In this document: piece by piece, positions 50,301 through 61,312 of the stretch | Layout of the letters: every line of letters begins with the position of its first letter | Position numbering within the stretch: position 1 is the first letter of the stretch | Source of the DNA: Megasphaera hominis | Lineage (GTDB): Bacteria > Bacillota > Negativicutes > Veillonellales > Megasphaeraceae | Length of the DNA stretch: 64,000 nt | Assembly: GCF_014269395.1 (NCBI RefSeq) | Contig: NZ_JACOGK010000013.1 | Span: forward strand, 6,279-70,278 | Direction: 5' to 3' | Made by a program: the position numbers and the translations under genes | The notes under the pieces: generated by a model | Told to the model about the DNA's origin: nothing | The model's input: only the letters and a program-made list of their open reading frames with translations | The model's database searches: none

Positions 50301-50309
50301 TGATATAAT
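50301..50309 (+). promoter_or_regulatory. Extended -10 promoter of ruvC operon
   Basis: TGATATAAT with no strong -35; it heads the ruvCAB-secDF run. Confidence 0.5.
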
Positions 50310-50360
50310 ACAATTTAGTCTATCAATTAGTTAGTCTTTGCGTGTGGAGGCAGGTAACCT

Positions 50361-50861
50361 ATGCGGGCTATGGGAATCGATCCGGGCACGGCCATCTGCG
50401 GCTTTGGCGTCGTCGACGCGAGTGGCAGCCGGCTGCGTCCCGTTACATACGGAACGGTACAAACGACGCCGGAGTATAGCGATGCCGAACGGCTGGTCAT
50501 GCTGTACGACGGACTCAACGAATTATATAAGAAATATAAGCCGGACGTCGTCGGTGTAGAACAGCTTTTTTTTAATCGCAATGTGACGACGGCTATTACA
50601 GTCGGTCAGGCCCGGGGCATTATCTTGTTGACGGCCCAGCAGGCAGGAATTCCCATTCTGGAATTTTCGCCGCTGCAGGTCAAGCAGGGTGTAACGGGCT
50701 ACGGCCGGGCGACGAAGGAACAGGTTATCGATATGACCATGCGCCTTTTGGGTATTCGCGAGAAAATCAAGCCTGACGATGCGGCTGATGCACTGGCTAT
50801 GGCTATTTATACGATTTATTCCAGTCATTCGCTCAGCTTAAAAAGGACGGTGCAGCTATGA
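50361..50861 (+). CDS. ruvC: Crossover junction endodeoxyribonuclease RuvC
   Basis: 166 residues. Catalytic acids: Asp in MGIDPGTAICG, Glu in VGVEQLFFNRN, and the late pair in IKPDDAADALAMA. It resolves Holliday junctions as a dimer with RuvAB. The stop overlaps ruvA by four bases. First gene of a run with ruvA, ruvB, DUF2905, SpoIID, queA, tgt, yajC, secD, secF. Confidence 0.97.
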   Translation: MRAMGIDPGTAICGFGVVDASGSRLRPVTYGTVQTTPEYSDAERLVMLYDGLNELYKKYKPDVVGVEQLFFNRNVTTAITVGQARGIILLTAQQAGIPILEFSPLQVKQGVTGYGRATKEQVIDMTMRLLGIREKIKPDDAADALAMAIYTIYSSHSLSLKRTVQL

Positions 50862-51457
50862 TTGGCTATTTAAAAGGAAAAATTACCCATGTATTTGCCA
50901 ACTCCTGTTTCATTGAAGTAGGCGGTGTCGGCTACCGGACCATCGTTTCCGGAACGACACTGGGTGAGCTCAGCGTCGGCAAAGAGACGATGCTCTATAC
51001 GTACATGAGTGTTACGGAAAACGATATTACCCTCTATGGCTTTCTGACCCAGGATGAGTATGAACTGTTTTTGCTGCTCATTACTGTAAACGGCATTGGG
51101 CCCAAACTGGCTGTCAACGCCTTAGGAGCGGTTACACCGGATACGCTGCGCCTGGCCATTAGCCAGAACAATATGAGCGTCTTGACGAAGCTGCCCGGCA
51201 TCGGCAAAAAAACGGCGAACCGGCTGGTACTCGAATTGAAGGATAAAATCGGTACGGTTGATGCCGGCGACATGGCCATAAAGGATGTCGTCAGTACGCC
51301 TGCTGGCGGTGCCGCAGCCGAAACGCTGGCAGCGCTTCAATCCCTGGGCTATGCCGAACAGGAGGTACTGCCGGCTATTCAAAAATATGCAGGCCAGTAC
51401 GACAATGTAGAGGACCTGCTGAAGATTGTCCTGCGTACACTAGGCAGCGGGAGGTAA
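50858..51457 (+). CDS. ruvA: Holliday junction branch migration protein RuvA
   Basis: 199 residues, N-terminal OB fold (MIGYLKGKITHVF), helix-hairpin-helix (VNGIGPKLAVNAL and LPGIGKKTANRLVLELK) and the C-terminal RuvB-binding module. Binds Holliday junctions as tetramer. Overlaps ruvC and is three bases before ruvB. Confidence 0.97.
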   Translation: MIGYLKGKITHVFANSCFIEVGGVGYRTIVSGTTLGELSVGKETMLYTYMSVTENDITLYGFLTQDEYELFLLLITVNGIGPKLAVNALGAVTPDTLRLAISQNNMSVLTKLPGIGKKTANRLVLELKDKIGTVDAGDMAIKDVVSTPAGGAAAETLAALQSLGYAEQEVLPAIQKYAGQYDNVEDLLKIVLRTLGSGR

Positions 51458-51460
51458 GAG

Positions 51461-52507
51461 ATGGAGGAAAACCGGATTATTGAGACAGCAGATCTGCCAG
51501 GTGATTCTTGGCAGTACAGTCTGCGTCCTCATTATTTAAATGAATACATTGGCCAGACAAAGGCCAAAGAAAACCTGCGCGTTTTTATCGAGGCGGCTAA
51601 GCTGCGCAAGGAAGCCTTGGATCATGTTTTGCTCTACGGGCCGCCCGGCTTGGGCAAGACGACCATGGCCGGCATTATTGCCAATGAATTAGGCGTCAAT
51701 CTGCGCATTACGTCGGGGCCGGCTATTGAACGGCCCGGTGATTTGGCCGCCTTGCTGACGAATCTCCAGGAACGGGACCTCCTCTTTATCGACGAAATCC
51801 ACCGCCTGTCCCATAGCGTAGAAGAAGTCCTCTATGCAGCGATGGAAGATTACGCCTTGGATATTGTCATCGGCAAGGGCCCTAGTGCCCGGTCGGTGCG
51901 CATCGATTTGCCACCCTTTACACTGGTCGGCGCGACGACCCAGGTAGGCCGTCTGGCACCGCCTTTACGGGACCGCTTTGGTGTCATCAGCCGCCTGGAA
52001 TTCTATAAACCTGAAGAGCTGGTGCTGATCATCAAGCGGACGGCAGAAATCCTGGACATAGAAATTGAAGAACAGGGAGCCTTGGAAATTGCCCGGCGTT
52101 CCCGTGGCACGCCGCGTATTGCCAACCGCCTGTTAAAGCGTGTCCGCGATTTTGCCCAAGTGGCGGGATCGCCTGCCATTACCGACCAAATTGCTGCCTC
52201 GGCCCTGGACCGTCTGGAAGTAGACCGCTGTGGCCTGGACCGTACAGACCGTCGGGTATTGCAGGTCATTATCGAGAAATTTGCCGGCGGACCTGTGGGC
52301 CTCGATACGATTGCTGCGGCAATCAGTGAATCCGTCGATGCTGTAGAAGACGTGTACGAGCCTTTCCTGATGCAGCAGGGCTTCCTGAATCGTACGCCCC
52401 GGGGCCGCGTCGTTACGGCAGCAGCCTATCGGCATTTGGGCATTCCGGAACCACAACAGACGGGTGCGTCCAGTCCGTCGCTCTTTGGGGAGGAAAACAA
52501 TGGGTAA
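51461..52507 (+). CDS. ruvB: Holliday junction helicase RuvB
   Basis: 348 residues. AAA+ motor with Walker [10 protein letters not shown], Walker B LFIDEIHR, sensor [18 protein letters not shown] and the C-terminal winged helix ([11 protein letters not shown]...RTPRGRVVT). Drives branch migration with RuvA. Overlaps the next gene by eight bases. Confidence 0.97.
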   Translation: MEENRIIETADLPGDSWQYSLRPHYLNEYIGQTKAKENLRVFIEAAKLRKEALDHVLLYGPPGLGKTTMAGIIANELGVNLRITSGPAIERPGDLAALLTNLQERDLLFIDEIHRLSHSVEEVLYAAMEDYALDIVIGKGPSARSVRIDLPPFTLVGATTQVGRLAPPLRDRFGVISRLEFYKPEELVLIIKRTAEILDIEIEEQGALEIARRSRGTPRIANRLLKRVRDFAQVAGSPAITDQIAASALDRLEVDRCGLDRTDRRVLQVIIEKFAGGPVGLDTIAAAISESVDAVEDVYEPFLMQQGFLNRTPRGRVVTAAAYRHLGIPEPQQTGASSPSLFGEENNG

Positions 52508-52715
52508 GATACTAATGGCTATTGGCGGCCTCATTTTTCTGGCCGGTGCTGCCTGGACCGTGTTAGACCGCTTGGGCCTGGGACGTTTTTTTGGCCGTCT
52601 GCCAGGCGATATTCATGTAGTCCATGGTAATACGACCTTTGATTTCCCCATAGTGACCTGTATTGTTTTGAGCATTGTTTTGTCTATCTTACTCAATGTC
52701 TTTTTCCGTCATTGA
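52500..52715 (+). CDS. DUF2905 small membrane protein
   Basis: 71 residues from the ATG at 52500, inside the end of ruvB with GGGGAGG upstream. Two membrane helices flank the conserved centre [16 protein letters not shown]2905 proteins often sit next to ruvB or spoIID and have no known function. Translation is coupled to ruvB. Confidence 0.88.
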   Translation: MGKILMAIGGLIFLAGAAWTVLDRLGLGRFFGRLPGDIHVVHGNTTFDFPIVTCIVLSIVLSILLNVFFRH

Positions 52716-52733
52716 AAGGGAGGCTACAGTGGA

Positions 52734-53972
52734 ATGAAGCACTTTTTTTGGCGCATAGCAGCTGTTGTGCTGGCCCTGGGAGTCTATGTCAGCAGTGCAG
52801 CCTGGGCTTCCGGCTTAGGCCAGGATGTACGCATCGGTATTCGTGAAGAACGCAGTTCTGTGACGCTGACCAGTCCGGCTGGCCTGGCAATCTGGTCCCA
52901 GGGAAAGCTTTGGAAAAAATTTCCCGCCCAGACGCCGGTTCAATTTTCTATTGCTGGCAATGCCATTCAGGTGGCCGGAAAAAAAGTAGGTGACGTAGAA
53001 GTACGTCCTCTGTCTTCTTCCGGATTTGTCCGTATTACCGATGGCTATGCGTATCGCGGATCCTTGGAAATCATGAAATCTCCCCAGCGCTGGGGCCTTA
53101 CAGTCGTCAACGTCGTGCCAATGGAAGAATATCTCTATGGTGTTGTTGGCAAGGAAATGTCCCCGTCGTGGCATCCGGAAGCGCTGAAAGCGCAGGCCGT
53201 AGCGGCCCGGACCTATGCTGTTACGCATAAAAATTATTTTTCCCGCCGGGGTTTTGATATGACCGATGATACGGCGAGCCAGACCTACGCAGGAATTAAC
53301 GGAGAAGCGCCGGCGGTCATTCATGCCGTCGATGCTACACGCGGCGAAATCGTTACCTATCGGGGTAAGCCGATCGATGCCTTTTTCATGTCGAATGCCG
53401 GCGGCTGGACGGAAAACAGTGAAAACGTCTGGGGAAATAAGATCCCATATCTGCGTGGTGTAGCCGATGACAGCAGCCACATGCCGTCGTACAGCTGGGC
53501 CGTGACGACGACGCCGGAAAAACTCGGCGCTAATCTGGCGGCTGCCGGTAAAGGCGTGGGCAAGGTCTATTCTATTACGTTGTCACCGTTAGCCCGGCGG
53601 CCCATGGCCGTACCGGACCGGGGTGTGTCCGGCCGGGTCCTGGATATGATCGTCCGTGGCTCTAAGGGTACCGTAAAGGTATCTGGCCAGGCTTTTCAGT
53701 CTATTTTTGGCCTGAAGAGTACTCTCTTCGACTTTTATCAGGGCAAGGGAAGTGCACCGGATCCCGATTCGGGCAAGACGGCCCATGGGGCAACACTGCA
53801 GCTGAAGGCCGGCGAACCCTTGACCATTTTTGGCTATGGCTGGGGGCACGGCCTGGGCATGAGCCAGTATGGCGCCTACCAGATGGCACGGGAACATGGC
53901 AGTGAACGGAATTATTATCGTAAAATACTGACCCATTACTATACAGGGACAGATATTGAAAAATTATATTAA
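52734..53972 (+). CDS. SpoIID/LytB-domain cell wall protein
   Basis: 412 residues with a signal peptide (to SSAAWA). The SpoIID/LytB domain starts near RGSLEIMKS and has NVVPMEEYLYGVVGKEMSPSWHPEALKAQAVAARTYA, the catalytic Glu region, and a late GYGWGHGLGMSQYGA. SpoIID is a lytic transglycosylase on denuded peptidoglycan in sporulators; the family also occurs in non-sporulating bacteria as a wall amidase enhancer. AAAGGGAGG precedes the ATG. It is in an operon with DNA repair and tRNA genes. Confidence 0.92.
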   Translation: MKHFFWRIAAVVLALGVYVSSAAWASGLGQDVRIGIREERSSVTLTSPAGLAIWSQGKLWKKFPAQTPVQFSIAGNAIQVAGKKVGDVEVRPLSSSGFVRITDGYAYRGSLEIMKSPQRWGLTVVNVVPMEEYLYGVVGKEMSPSWHPEALKAQAVAARTYAVTHKNYFSRRGFDMTDDTASQTYAGINGEAPAVIHAVDATRGEIVTYRGKPIDAFFMSNAGGWTENSENVWGNKIPYLRGVADDSSHMPSYSWAVTTTPEKLGANLAAAGKGVGKVYSITLSPLARRPMAVPDRGVSGRVLDMIVRGSKGTVKVSGQAFQSIFGLKSTLFDFYQGKGSAPDPDSGKTAHGATLQLKAGEPLTIFGYGWGHGLGMSQYGAYQMAREHGSERNYYRKILTHYYTGTDIEKLY

Positions 53973-54018
53973 GGCAGCTGCCAGAGCAGCTGCTCAGTAA
54001 GAGATGGGAAGGATACTT

Positions 54019-55038
54019 TTGAAACTGACAGATTTTTCGTATGAATTGCCAAAAGAATTAATTGCCCAGCATCCGGCAGAACCGCGTGATCACGCGCGGC
54101 TCATGCTCTATGATAAGGAAACAGGGGCAGTAGAACACAAATATTTTTATGATCTTCTCGATGAACTCCACGCCGGAGATGTCCTGGTCTTTAACGACTC
54201 CAAAGTCATTCCGGCCCGCTTATACGGCCATCGTCAGCAGACAGGCGGTAAGGTAGAAGTCCTGCTGCTCACACCGGTCGGTGAGGACCGCTGGGAAGTT
54301 CTGGTGAAACCGGGCAAGAAGGCGTTGCCGGGAACGATCATCGAGTTCCCTGAAGGATTGACGGCAGAAGTACTCGACCGGACCGATTTCGGTGGCCGCG
54401 TAGTTCAATTCCATTATGAAGGCGTCTTTGACGATATTATCGATACGATTGGTGAAATGCCCTTGCCGCCGTACATTCACGAAAAAATGGAAGACCCCAA
54501 TGAATATCAGACCGTGTATGCCCGGGAAAAAGGTTCGGCAGCGGCGCCGACGGCAGGCCTGCATTTTACGGAAGAACTGCTGGAAAAGATCAAGGCCAAA
54601 GGCGTAGAGCTGGTCTTTGTCACCCTTCACGTGGGCCTTGGCACGTTCCGCCCTGTAGAAGAAGAAAATATTGAAGATCACGCGATGCATAGTGAATTTT
54701 ACAGCATCACAGAAGAGGCGGCAGCTACCGTCAACAAAGCCAAAGCCGAAGGCCGGCGGGTCATTGCTGTCGGCACGACGAGCATCCGGACACTGGAAAG
54801 CGCCGGCACGACAGGCGTCCTCCAAAGCGGCTCCGGCTGGACAAATATCTTCATTTATCCGGGCTTTACGTTCCACATCGTCGACGCTTTGGTTACAAAT
54901 TTCCATTTGCCTGAATCGACGCTGCTCATGCTGATCAGCGCCATGTCGACGCGGGAAAAGATCCTTCATGCTTACGAAATTGCGGTGCAGGAAAAATATC
55001 GTTTCTTTAGCTTCGGCGATGCCATGTTTATTCATTAA
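54019..55038 (+). CDS. queA: S-adenosylmethionine:tRNA ribosyltransferase-isomerase
   Basis: 339 residues from a TTG at 54019 with GGAAGG seven bases upstream, giving the family start [11 protein letters not shown]; an in-frame ATG at 54004 is the alternative. Signature segments: [50 protein letters not shown] and a C-terminal [11 protein letters not shown]. It moves ribose from SAM to preQ1-tRNA, making epoxyqueuosine. Adjacent to tgt, 12 bp away, as in many genomes. Confidence 0.96.
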   Translation: MKLTDFSYELPKELIAQHPAEPRDHARLMLYDKETGAVEHKYFYDLLDELHAGDVLVFNDSKVIPARLYGHRQQTGGKVEVLLLTPVGEDRWEVLVKPGKKALPGTIIEFPEGLTAEVLDRTDFGGRVVQFHYEGVFDDIIDTIGEMPLPPYIHEKMEDPNEYQTVYAREKGSAAAPTAGLHFTEELLEKIKAKGVELVFVTLHVGLGTFRPVEEENIEDHAMHSEFYSITEEAAATVNKAKAEGRRVIAVGTTSIRTLESAGTTGVLQSGSGWTNIFIYPGFTFHIVDALVTNFHLPESTLLMLISAMSTREKILHAYEIAVQEKYRFFSFGDAMFIH

Positions 55039-56157
<1,119 letters not shown>

Positions 56158-56214
56158 GCCATGCGCAGCATCATGAACATATCTTATATTTTCTTTTTGT
56201 AGGAGGTAAAAACT

Positions 56215-56547
56215 GTGGATTCTATTGCAAATTTCTTTAATGGTTTGACGAACTATGACAACCTTGGCATTTTTGGTGATTTAGGACAGATGTGGCCCTT
56301 GCTCTTTATGGTCCTGCTCTTTTATTTCATCCTTTATCGCCCGCAGAAACGTCAGCAGAAACGACGCCAGGAAATGTTTGCCAGCCTGAAGAAAAATACC
56401 AAAGTTGTTACTGTTGGTGGTGTTTATGGTACGATTACGGAAATTAAAGACGACTACGTCCGTATCCGTATTGCTGACAAAGTAGAAATTAAAATGACGA
56501 AAGAATCCATTAGCGCAATTGCCGGTGAAGAAGAAGAAATGAAATAA
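56215..56547 (+). CDS. yajC: Preprotein translocase subunit YajC
   Basis: 110 residues from a GTG at 56215 behind TAGGAGG. One membrane helix (about 28-44, LLFMVLLFYFILYRPQ) and the conserved RPQKRQQKRRQE and KVVTVGGVYGTI. It associates with SecDF in the membrane. A strong hairpin and 141 bp separate it from secD. Confidence 0.95.
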   Translation: MDSIANFFNGLTNYDNLGIFGDLGQMWPLLFMVLLFYFILYRPQKRQQKRRQEMFASLKKNTKVVTVGGVYGTITEIKDDYVRIRIADKVEIKMTKESISAIAGEEEEMK

Positions 56548-56580
56548 ACCGGTCTGACGCTGTCCCGGCTATGTCTCATA

Positions 56581-56615
56581 GGGGAACAGTCCTGTTTTGT
56601 ACAGGCCTGTTCCCT
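56581..56615 (+). other. Stable hairpin between yajC and secD
   Basis: GGGAACAG/CTGTTCCC arms with inner CCTGT/ACAGG. There is no T run, so it is not a standard terminator; it may protect or process the mRNA. Confidence 0.5.
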
Positions 56616-56688
56616 GCTTGCCGTTTAGCCGGACCGGCTACGGATTTTATATTTGCTATTATCTGTTTCCCAAGAGGGGGGAGAGCTT

Positions 56689-57939
56689 TTGCGGACCCGA
56701 AATATGATTAAGTTTTTTGGTGCCGTCATCATCATTCTCGCGGCTTTCGTCACCTTTATTTATCCGCTGGCCAACTCGATCAAGCAGGGCCTGGATTTAC
56801 AAGGTGGTACACACATCGTTCTCGAAGCCGTCGATACGCCGGACGCTCCGGTTACGGAGGATTCCCTGAACCGTGCCGTGACCATCGTCGAACGCCGTAT
56901 CAATGAAATGGGTTTGACAGAACCATTAGTACAGAAAGAAGGGGCACGCCGGATCATCGTCGAACTGCCTGGGGAAAAGAACCCGGAAAAGGCTATCGAA
57001 ACGATTGGTAAAACGGCTGTCATGGAATTTAAAGATGAATCGGGGACAACGCGCCTGACCGGTTCGGATCTGAAGAATGCAAAGGAACAGATCGACCAGG
57101 GCCATAAAAACGTAGTTGCCATTGAATTCACCGATGAAGGGGCAAAGAAATTTGCTGACCTGACGGCTTCCAATGTCGGTCATAAAATTGCCATTACCCT
57201 GGATGGCCAGGTCCTGACGGATCCGGTCGTCAACGAACCGATTACGGGCGGCAAAGCCGTTATTACGGGCAGCCGTACCTTAGAGGATGCGAAGAACCTG
57301 GCTATTCTCCTGCGTTCCGGCGCCCTGCCTGTCAAATTGCAGGTTATGGAAGTCCGGACAATCGGGCCGAGCCTGGGGCAGGACTCCAAAATAAAATCGG
57401 AAAAAGCCTTTGCCGTCGGCATCGTGCTGATCATGGTCTTCTTGATCATTATTTACCGTATTTCCGGCTTGGTTGCCAACATTGCCTTGCTCGTGTATAT
57501 CCTGATTCTCTTATCCATTCTGAAGTATCTCGATGCGACGCTGACCCTGCCGGGCATTGCCGGTGTTATCCTCTCTATGGGCTTTGCCGTCGATGCGAAT
57601 ATCCTCATCTTTGAACGCTTTAAGGAAGAGGTGCTCATTGGCAAGAGCTTGCGAACGTCTATGGAAGCGGGCTTCAAACGGGCCTTTAATACGATCCTCG
57701 ATGCGAACGTATCCGTCATGATTGCAGCCATCGTCCTCATCGTCATGGGTAGTGGCACTGTCAAAGGGTTTGCTGTCAACCTGGCCTTGGGGATTATCGT
57801 CAGCATGTTCACGGCCATCGTCGTCAGCCGTTCGCTTTTAACGTGGTTCATCAATACGGGCTTGGTTACCAATCCCTGGTTCTATGGACTGAACCGCAAG
57901 GTGCCGGAACACATGAAGAATAAGGGGGGACTGAAATGA
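56689..57939 (+). CDS. secD: Protein translocase subunit SecD
   Basis: 416 residues from a TTG at 56689, seven bases after GGGGGGAG. One N-terminal helix, the periplasmic head (GLDLQGGTHIVLEA to GRTLED), and five more helices with GFAVDANILIFERFKEE. It uses proton-motive force in late protein export. Its last bases overlap secF (ATGA). Confidence 0.95.
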   Translation: MRTRNMIKFFGAVIIILAAFVTFIYPLANSIKQGLDLQGGTHIVLEAVDTPDAPVTEDSLNRAVTIVERRINEMGLTEPLVQKEGARRIIVELPGEKNPEKAIETIGKTAVMEFKDESGTTRLTGSDLKNAKEQIDQGHKNVVAIEFTDEGAKKFADLTASNVGHKIAITLDGQVLTDPVVNEPITGGKAVITGSRTLEDAKNLAILLRSGALPVKLQVMEVRTIGPSLGQDSKIKSEKAFAVGIVLIMVFLIIIYRISGLVANIALLVYILILLSILKYLDATLTLPGIAGVILSMGFAVDANILIFERFKEEVLIGKSLRTSMEAGFKRAFNTILDANVSVMIAAIVLIVMGSGTVKGFAVNLALGIIVSMFTAIVVSRSLLTWFINTGLVTNPWFYGLNRKVPEHMKNKGGLK

Positions 57940-58889
57940 GATTTGACATTGTAGCTCATAAAAAATGGTGGTTCACCCTGTCGTCTGTCCTGGTTATCTT
58001 CAGTATCGTTTCCATGTTTGTCAATGGCTTTAACTTCGGCATTGACTATACGGGCGGTACGATTCTGGATCTGCAGTTCAAACAGCCTGTCACGGTTGAA
58101 CAGGTGCGTAACGTCGTCGACTCATCTAAACTGAACCTGAGCAACAGCGTTATCCAGCTCTCCGGTGTTACCGATCAGGATGCGTCCCAGGACGTCATGA
58201 TCCGCATGCGCAACCTGACGTCAGAAGAAAGCAAGGAAATTTCTGACGATCTGAGCAATCAGCTCGGCGGTGCCGAAGTAAAACGGACGGAATCGGTCGG
58301 TGCCGTTATCGGCTCGGAAGTTACGAAGAATGCCATTATCAATCTGGCCGTAGCTTTCATCGCCTTAGCAGCGTATATTACATTCCGGTTCGAATACAAA
58401 ATTGCCATTTCGGCTATCGTTTCTATTTTGCACGATTTGATCATGGTACTCGGCGTCTTCTCATTTTTCCATTTGGAAATTGATGCTACTTTCCTGGCGG
58501 CCATCCTGACCGTTGTCGGCTACTCCATGAACGAAGCTGTCGTTATCTTCGACCGTGTCCGCGAAAATACGCGTACCCACCGGCGGACCGATACGTATGA
58601 AAAACTGGCTCACGACAGTATTGCCCAGAGTATTCACCGCAGTATTTATACGCTGACGACGGTACTCTTTGCCTGTGGCGCCCTTCATTTCTTCGGTGGT
58701 GACTCGACGAAGAACTTCTCCCTGGTCATGCTCATCGGCTTCATTAGTGGTGCCTACAGCTCCATTTGTGTCGATACGTCCCTCTGGGTTGTATGGAAGA
58801 ACCACAGCAAGAACAGCCGCCGTGGTCCTAAAGCTGAAAAAGAAATAGAAGAAGACACGGATGCAGAAACGGCGACGGAACAAGCGTGA
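57936..58889 (+). CDS. secF: Protein translocase subunit SecF
   Basis: 317 residues. First helix, NFGIDYTGGTILDLQF, a head domain and the membrane block GYSMNEAVVIFDRVRENTR. Polar acidic C-terminus (EIEEDTDAE). Partner of SecD; ends the operon at the terminator 35 bp downstream. Confidence 0.96.
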   Translation: MRFDIVAHKKWWFTLSSVLVIFSIVSMFVNGFNFGIDYTGGTILDLQFKQPVTVEQVRNVVDSSKLNLSNSVIQLSGVTDQDASQDVMIRMRNLTSEESKEISDDLSNQLGGAEVKRTESVGAVIGSEVTKNAIINLAVAFIALAAYITFRFEYKIAISAIVSILHDLIMVLGVFSFFHLEIDATFLAAILTVVGYSMNEAVVIFDRVRENTRTHRRTDTYEKLAHDSIAQSIHRSIYTLTTVLFACGALHFFGGDSTKNFSLVMLIGFISGAYSSICVDTSLWVVWKNHSKNSRRGPKAEKEIEEDTDAETATEQA

Positions 58890-58923
58890 TTTTCCGCTAC
58901 TGCCAGCTGCTTTCTTATAACAC

Positions 58924-58962
58924 AAACACCCCTGTTTCCATTGGAATACAGGGGTGTTTTTA
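58924..58962. terminator. Bidirectional terminator secF / MFS
   Basis: AAACACCCCTGT/ACAGGGGTGTTT around a 12-base loop, T5 on the plus strand and A/T at the other edge. Confidence 0.92.
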
Positions 58963-58977
58963 GTATTCATGTGTGGT

Positions 58978-60171
58978 TCAGCGGGCAGCACGGTCCGTTT
59001 CCTGGGCTAGCCAGCTCTTTGGCGTCGGTACGAGGAACGCGAAGATGCAACCGATGATGGCGCAAATCCAAAGAATCTGCAGGGCCGTCTGGACACCGTA
59101 GAGATCAGCGCCCCAGCCGACGATAGGCGAAAGAAGACCACCTACGGTCGTGCTCAGGCCGAGTGTAATACCCGATGCAAAGCCTACATTTTTACCGAGG
59201 AAGGTCTGCCCTAATACGACGATCGGGCTGTATGGGGCAAAGAGAGAGAACGCGACAGGAATCAGAAGCAGCGTAGCGAGCCAGAGCTGGGAACTGTTGA
59301 CGAGAAAAAACATGGCAGGAATCATGAGCAGGAATGAACCGCGCATGACGCGGATAAAGCCGAACCGGTCGGCCATAACGCCGCCGAGGAAGGTGATGAC
59401 GACGCCCATGGAGAAGAGAATGGATAAGGCCAGACTGCCTGTTGTGGCCGAGGCGCCCAGAACGGTAATCCAAAAAATAGGAATGAACGTGTTACACAAG
59501 GTAAAGCCAATAGAACGGGCAAAGATGACCACGGTCAGTTTGCTAAAGGATTTCCAGTCGTTTTCGTGAATGGCGTTGGGATGCGCCTTGGCTTCAGCCT
59601 GATCGGCAGCTGCCGCCATGGACAGAACTGTCGGCATTTGCCGGTACATAATGGTGGCAATAATCAGATTGACAATACCGTAAATGACGAGGCCATGAAT
59701 GTCAAAGGTATAGGCACTGAACCCGGCGACCATAGGACCAACGGCAAAGCCGGCGTTGCCGCCGACGGAAAAGCTGCCCAAGGCCTGGCCTTTTAATTTG
59801 CCGGCAATGCGGTTTACCATGCGGGCTGCTTCCGGGTGGAAGAGACTGCCGCCGAGACCGCTGATCATGGACAAGAAGAGGATGAACCAATAGTTGGTCG
59901 TAAACGCCAGCAGTGTCAGGGACAGGCCACAGAGAATGGAGCCTAAGGGTACGAGCCAGGGCTTGGAGATTTTATCGGAGTAATAGCCAATCAACGGCTG
60001 TGTGACAGAAGAAAGGAGAATATTGGCAAAAATAATACCGGCTGCTTCCTGATAGTTTAGGTTGCACGACGATATGAAATATGGCAGTAAGGCTGGGATA
60101 CCTCCTTGGGCCCAGTCAACAGAAAAATGCCCCATGGTAAACAGGTACACATGAGGATCGAGTTTCTTCAT
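58978..60171 (-). CDS. MFS exporter, fosmidomycin-resistance (Fsr)-like
   Basis: 397 residues, start chosen at the ATG at 60171 behind AGAGGGTG; thirteen upstream codons lack a site. Twelve helices. Early motif YLFTMGHFSVDWAQGGIPALLPYF is typical of Fsr-like exporters, and SDKISKPWLVPLGS matches the MFS loop. Fsr exports fosmidomycin; the natural substrate here is unknown. Convergent with secF. Confidence 0.87.
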   Translation of the reverse strand: MKKLDPHVYLFTMGHFSVDWAQGGIPALLPYFISSCNLNYQEAAGIIFANILLSSVTQPLIGYYSDKISKPWLVPLGSILCGLSLTLLAFTTNYWFILFLSMISGLGGSLFHPEAARMVNRIAGKLKGQALGSFSVGGNAGFAVGPMVAGFSAYTFDIHGLVIYGIVNLIIATIMYRQMPTVLSMAAAADQAEAKAHPNAIHENDWKSFSKLTVVIFARSIGFTLCNTFIPIFWITVLGASATTGSLALSILFSMGVVITFLGGVMADRFGFIRVMRGSFLLMIPAMFFLVNSSQLWLATLLLIPVAFSLFAPYSPIVVLGQTFLGKNVGFASGITLGLSTTVGGLLSPIVGWGADLYGVQTALQILWICAIIGCIFAFLVPTPKSWLAQETDRAAR

Positions 60172-60309
60172 ACGAAAACACCCTCTTTTTATAGTTAAAT
60201 TTAATCCCATTGTACCATAGCACCGGGGGAAATGGTAGGTAAAGGCATTGCCTTATAGTTGCTGTAATAAGAGGGAACAGGACAGAAACATGAAAAGAAA
60301 AAATAGCTG

Positions 60310-60337
60310 TTGACAAGCATAGATAATGTGGTATACT
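60310..60337 (+). promoter_or_regulatory. Promoter of tRNA-Ile
   Basis: TTGACA (60310-60315), 16-base spacer, TGG-TATACT (-10 at 60332-60337). Confidence 0.8.
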
Positions 60338-60355
60338 AAACGAGTCGCAAGGCAT

Positions 60356-60432
<77 letters not shown>

Positions 60433-60444
60433 TAGTATTGTGTC

Positions 60445-60479
60445 ATGAGTCCGGTAGCGTACCGGGCTCATTTTTTTAT
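60445..60479 (+). terminator. Terminator after tRNA-Ile
   Basis: ATGAGTCCGGTA paired with TACCGGGCTCAT around GCG, followed by T7. Confidence 0.92.
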
Positions 60480-60589
60480 GTACCTCTGGCGGTACGACAG
60501 GGCACCTCTCTTTGGCGCAGAAAAGGTGTTTTTTTTGCCGTGGGAAATGTGCTATAATTATAATTCATAGAGAAGAATTTTTACCTATG

Positions 60590-60614
60590 AAGGCCCGCCT
60601 GGTCAGGCTGGGCC
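60590..60614 (+). promoter_or_regulatory. Hairpin in deoC leader
   Basis: AGGCCC/GGGCCT with inner GCCTG/CAGGC, between an extended -10 (TGCTATAAT at about 60550) and deoC. A short T-containing tail follows, so it could attenuate; no known riboswitch fold. Confidence 0.4.
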
Positions 60615-60655
60615 TGCTGTGTTTTGCTTATAAAACTGTAAAGGAGTTACATACT

Positions 60656-61312
60656 ATGTCCATTGCAGCGTATATTGAACATACAAATTTAAAGCCTGAA
60701 GCAACACCGGCGGCTATCCGCCGCCTTTGTGAAGAAGCACAGACCTATGGCTTTGCCGCCGTGTGCGTCAATTCGTCGTACGTCAGCCTGGCTAAGGCTG
60801 CGCTTGCAGGTACAACTGTCCTCATTTCCTCCGTTATCGGCTTCCCGTTAGGTGCTATGGCGTCAGCGGCAAAAGCACAGGAGACAGCCCTCGCTATTGC
60901 CGATGGGGCTGATGAAATCGACATGGTCCTGTCTATCGGCCGGGCGAAGGCTGGTGACTGGGACTACGTAGAAGCGGACATCCGCCAGGTCGTGGACAGC
61001 GCTTCAGGCCATCCCGTTAAGGTCATTTTGGAAACGGGGCTCTTGACGGATGAAGAAAAAGTAAAAGCCTGCCAGGCTGCCGTTGCCAGCGGAGCGGCGT
61101 ATGTAAAAACCTCGACCGGTTTTGGCCATGGCGGTGCCACTGTGGCTGATGTAGCACTGATGAGAGAAGCCGTTTGCGGCCAGGCGAAAATCAAGGCGTC
61201 CGGCGGTATTCGCGACTATGAAACGGCAAAAGCGCTCATCGCTGCCGGTGCCAATCGCATTGGCGCCAGTGCAGGTATAACGATTGTGGCGGGAGAAAAT
61301 AATGACCGATAG
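60656..61312 (+). CDS. deoC: Deoxyribose-phosphate aldolase
   Basis: 218 residues from the ATG at 60656 with AAGGAG upstream. A TIM barrel: AYIEHTNLKPEAT, CVNSSYV, VISSVIGFPLGA, ADGADEIDMVL and the Schiff-base Lys in VKTSTGFGHGGAT. It splits 2-deoxyribose-5-phosphate to acetaldehyde and glyceraldehyde-3-phosphate, for nucleoside salvage. Its end overlaps the start of the MBL gene by eleven bases, so it is part of the same operon. Confidence 0.96.
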   Translation: MSIAAYIEHTNLKPEATPAAIRRLCEEAQTYGFAAVCVNSSYVSLAKAALAGTTVLISSVIGFPLGAMASAAKAQETALAIADGADEIDMVLSIGRAKAGDWDYVEADIRQVVDSASGHPVKVILETGLLTDEEKVKACQAAVASGAAYVKTSTGFGHGGATVADVALMREAVCGQAKIKASGGIRDYETAKALIAAGANRIGASAGITIVAGENNDR

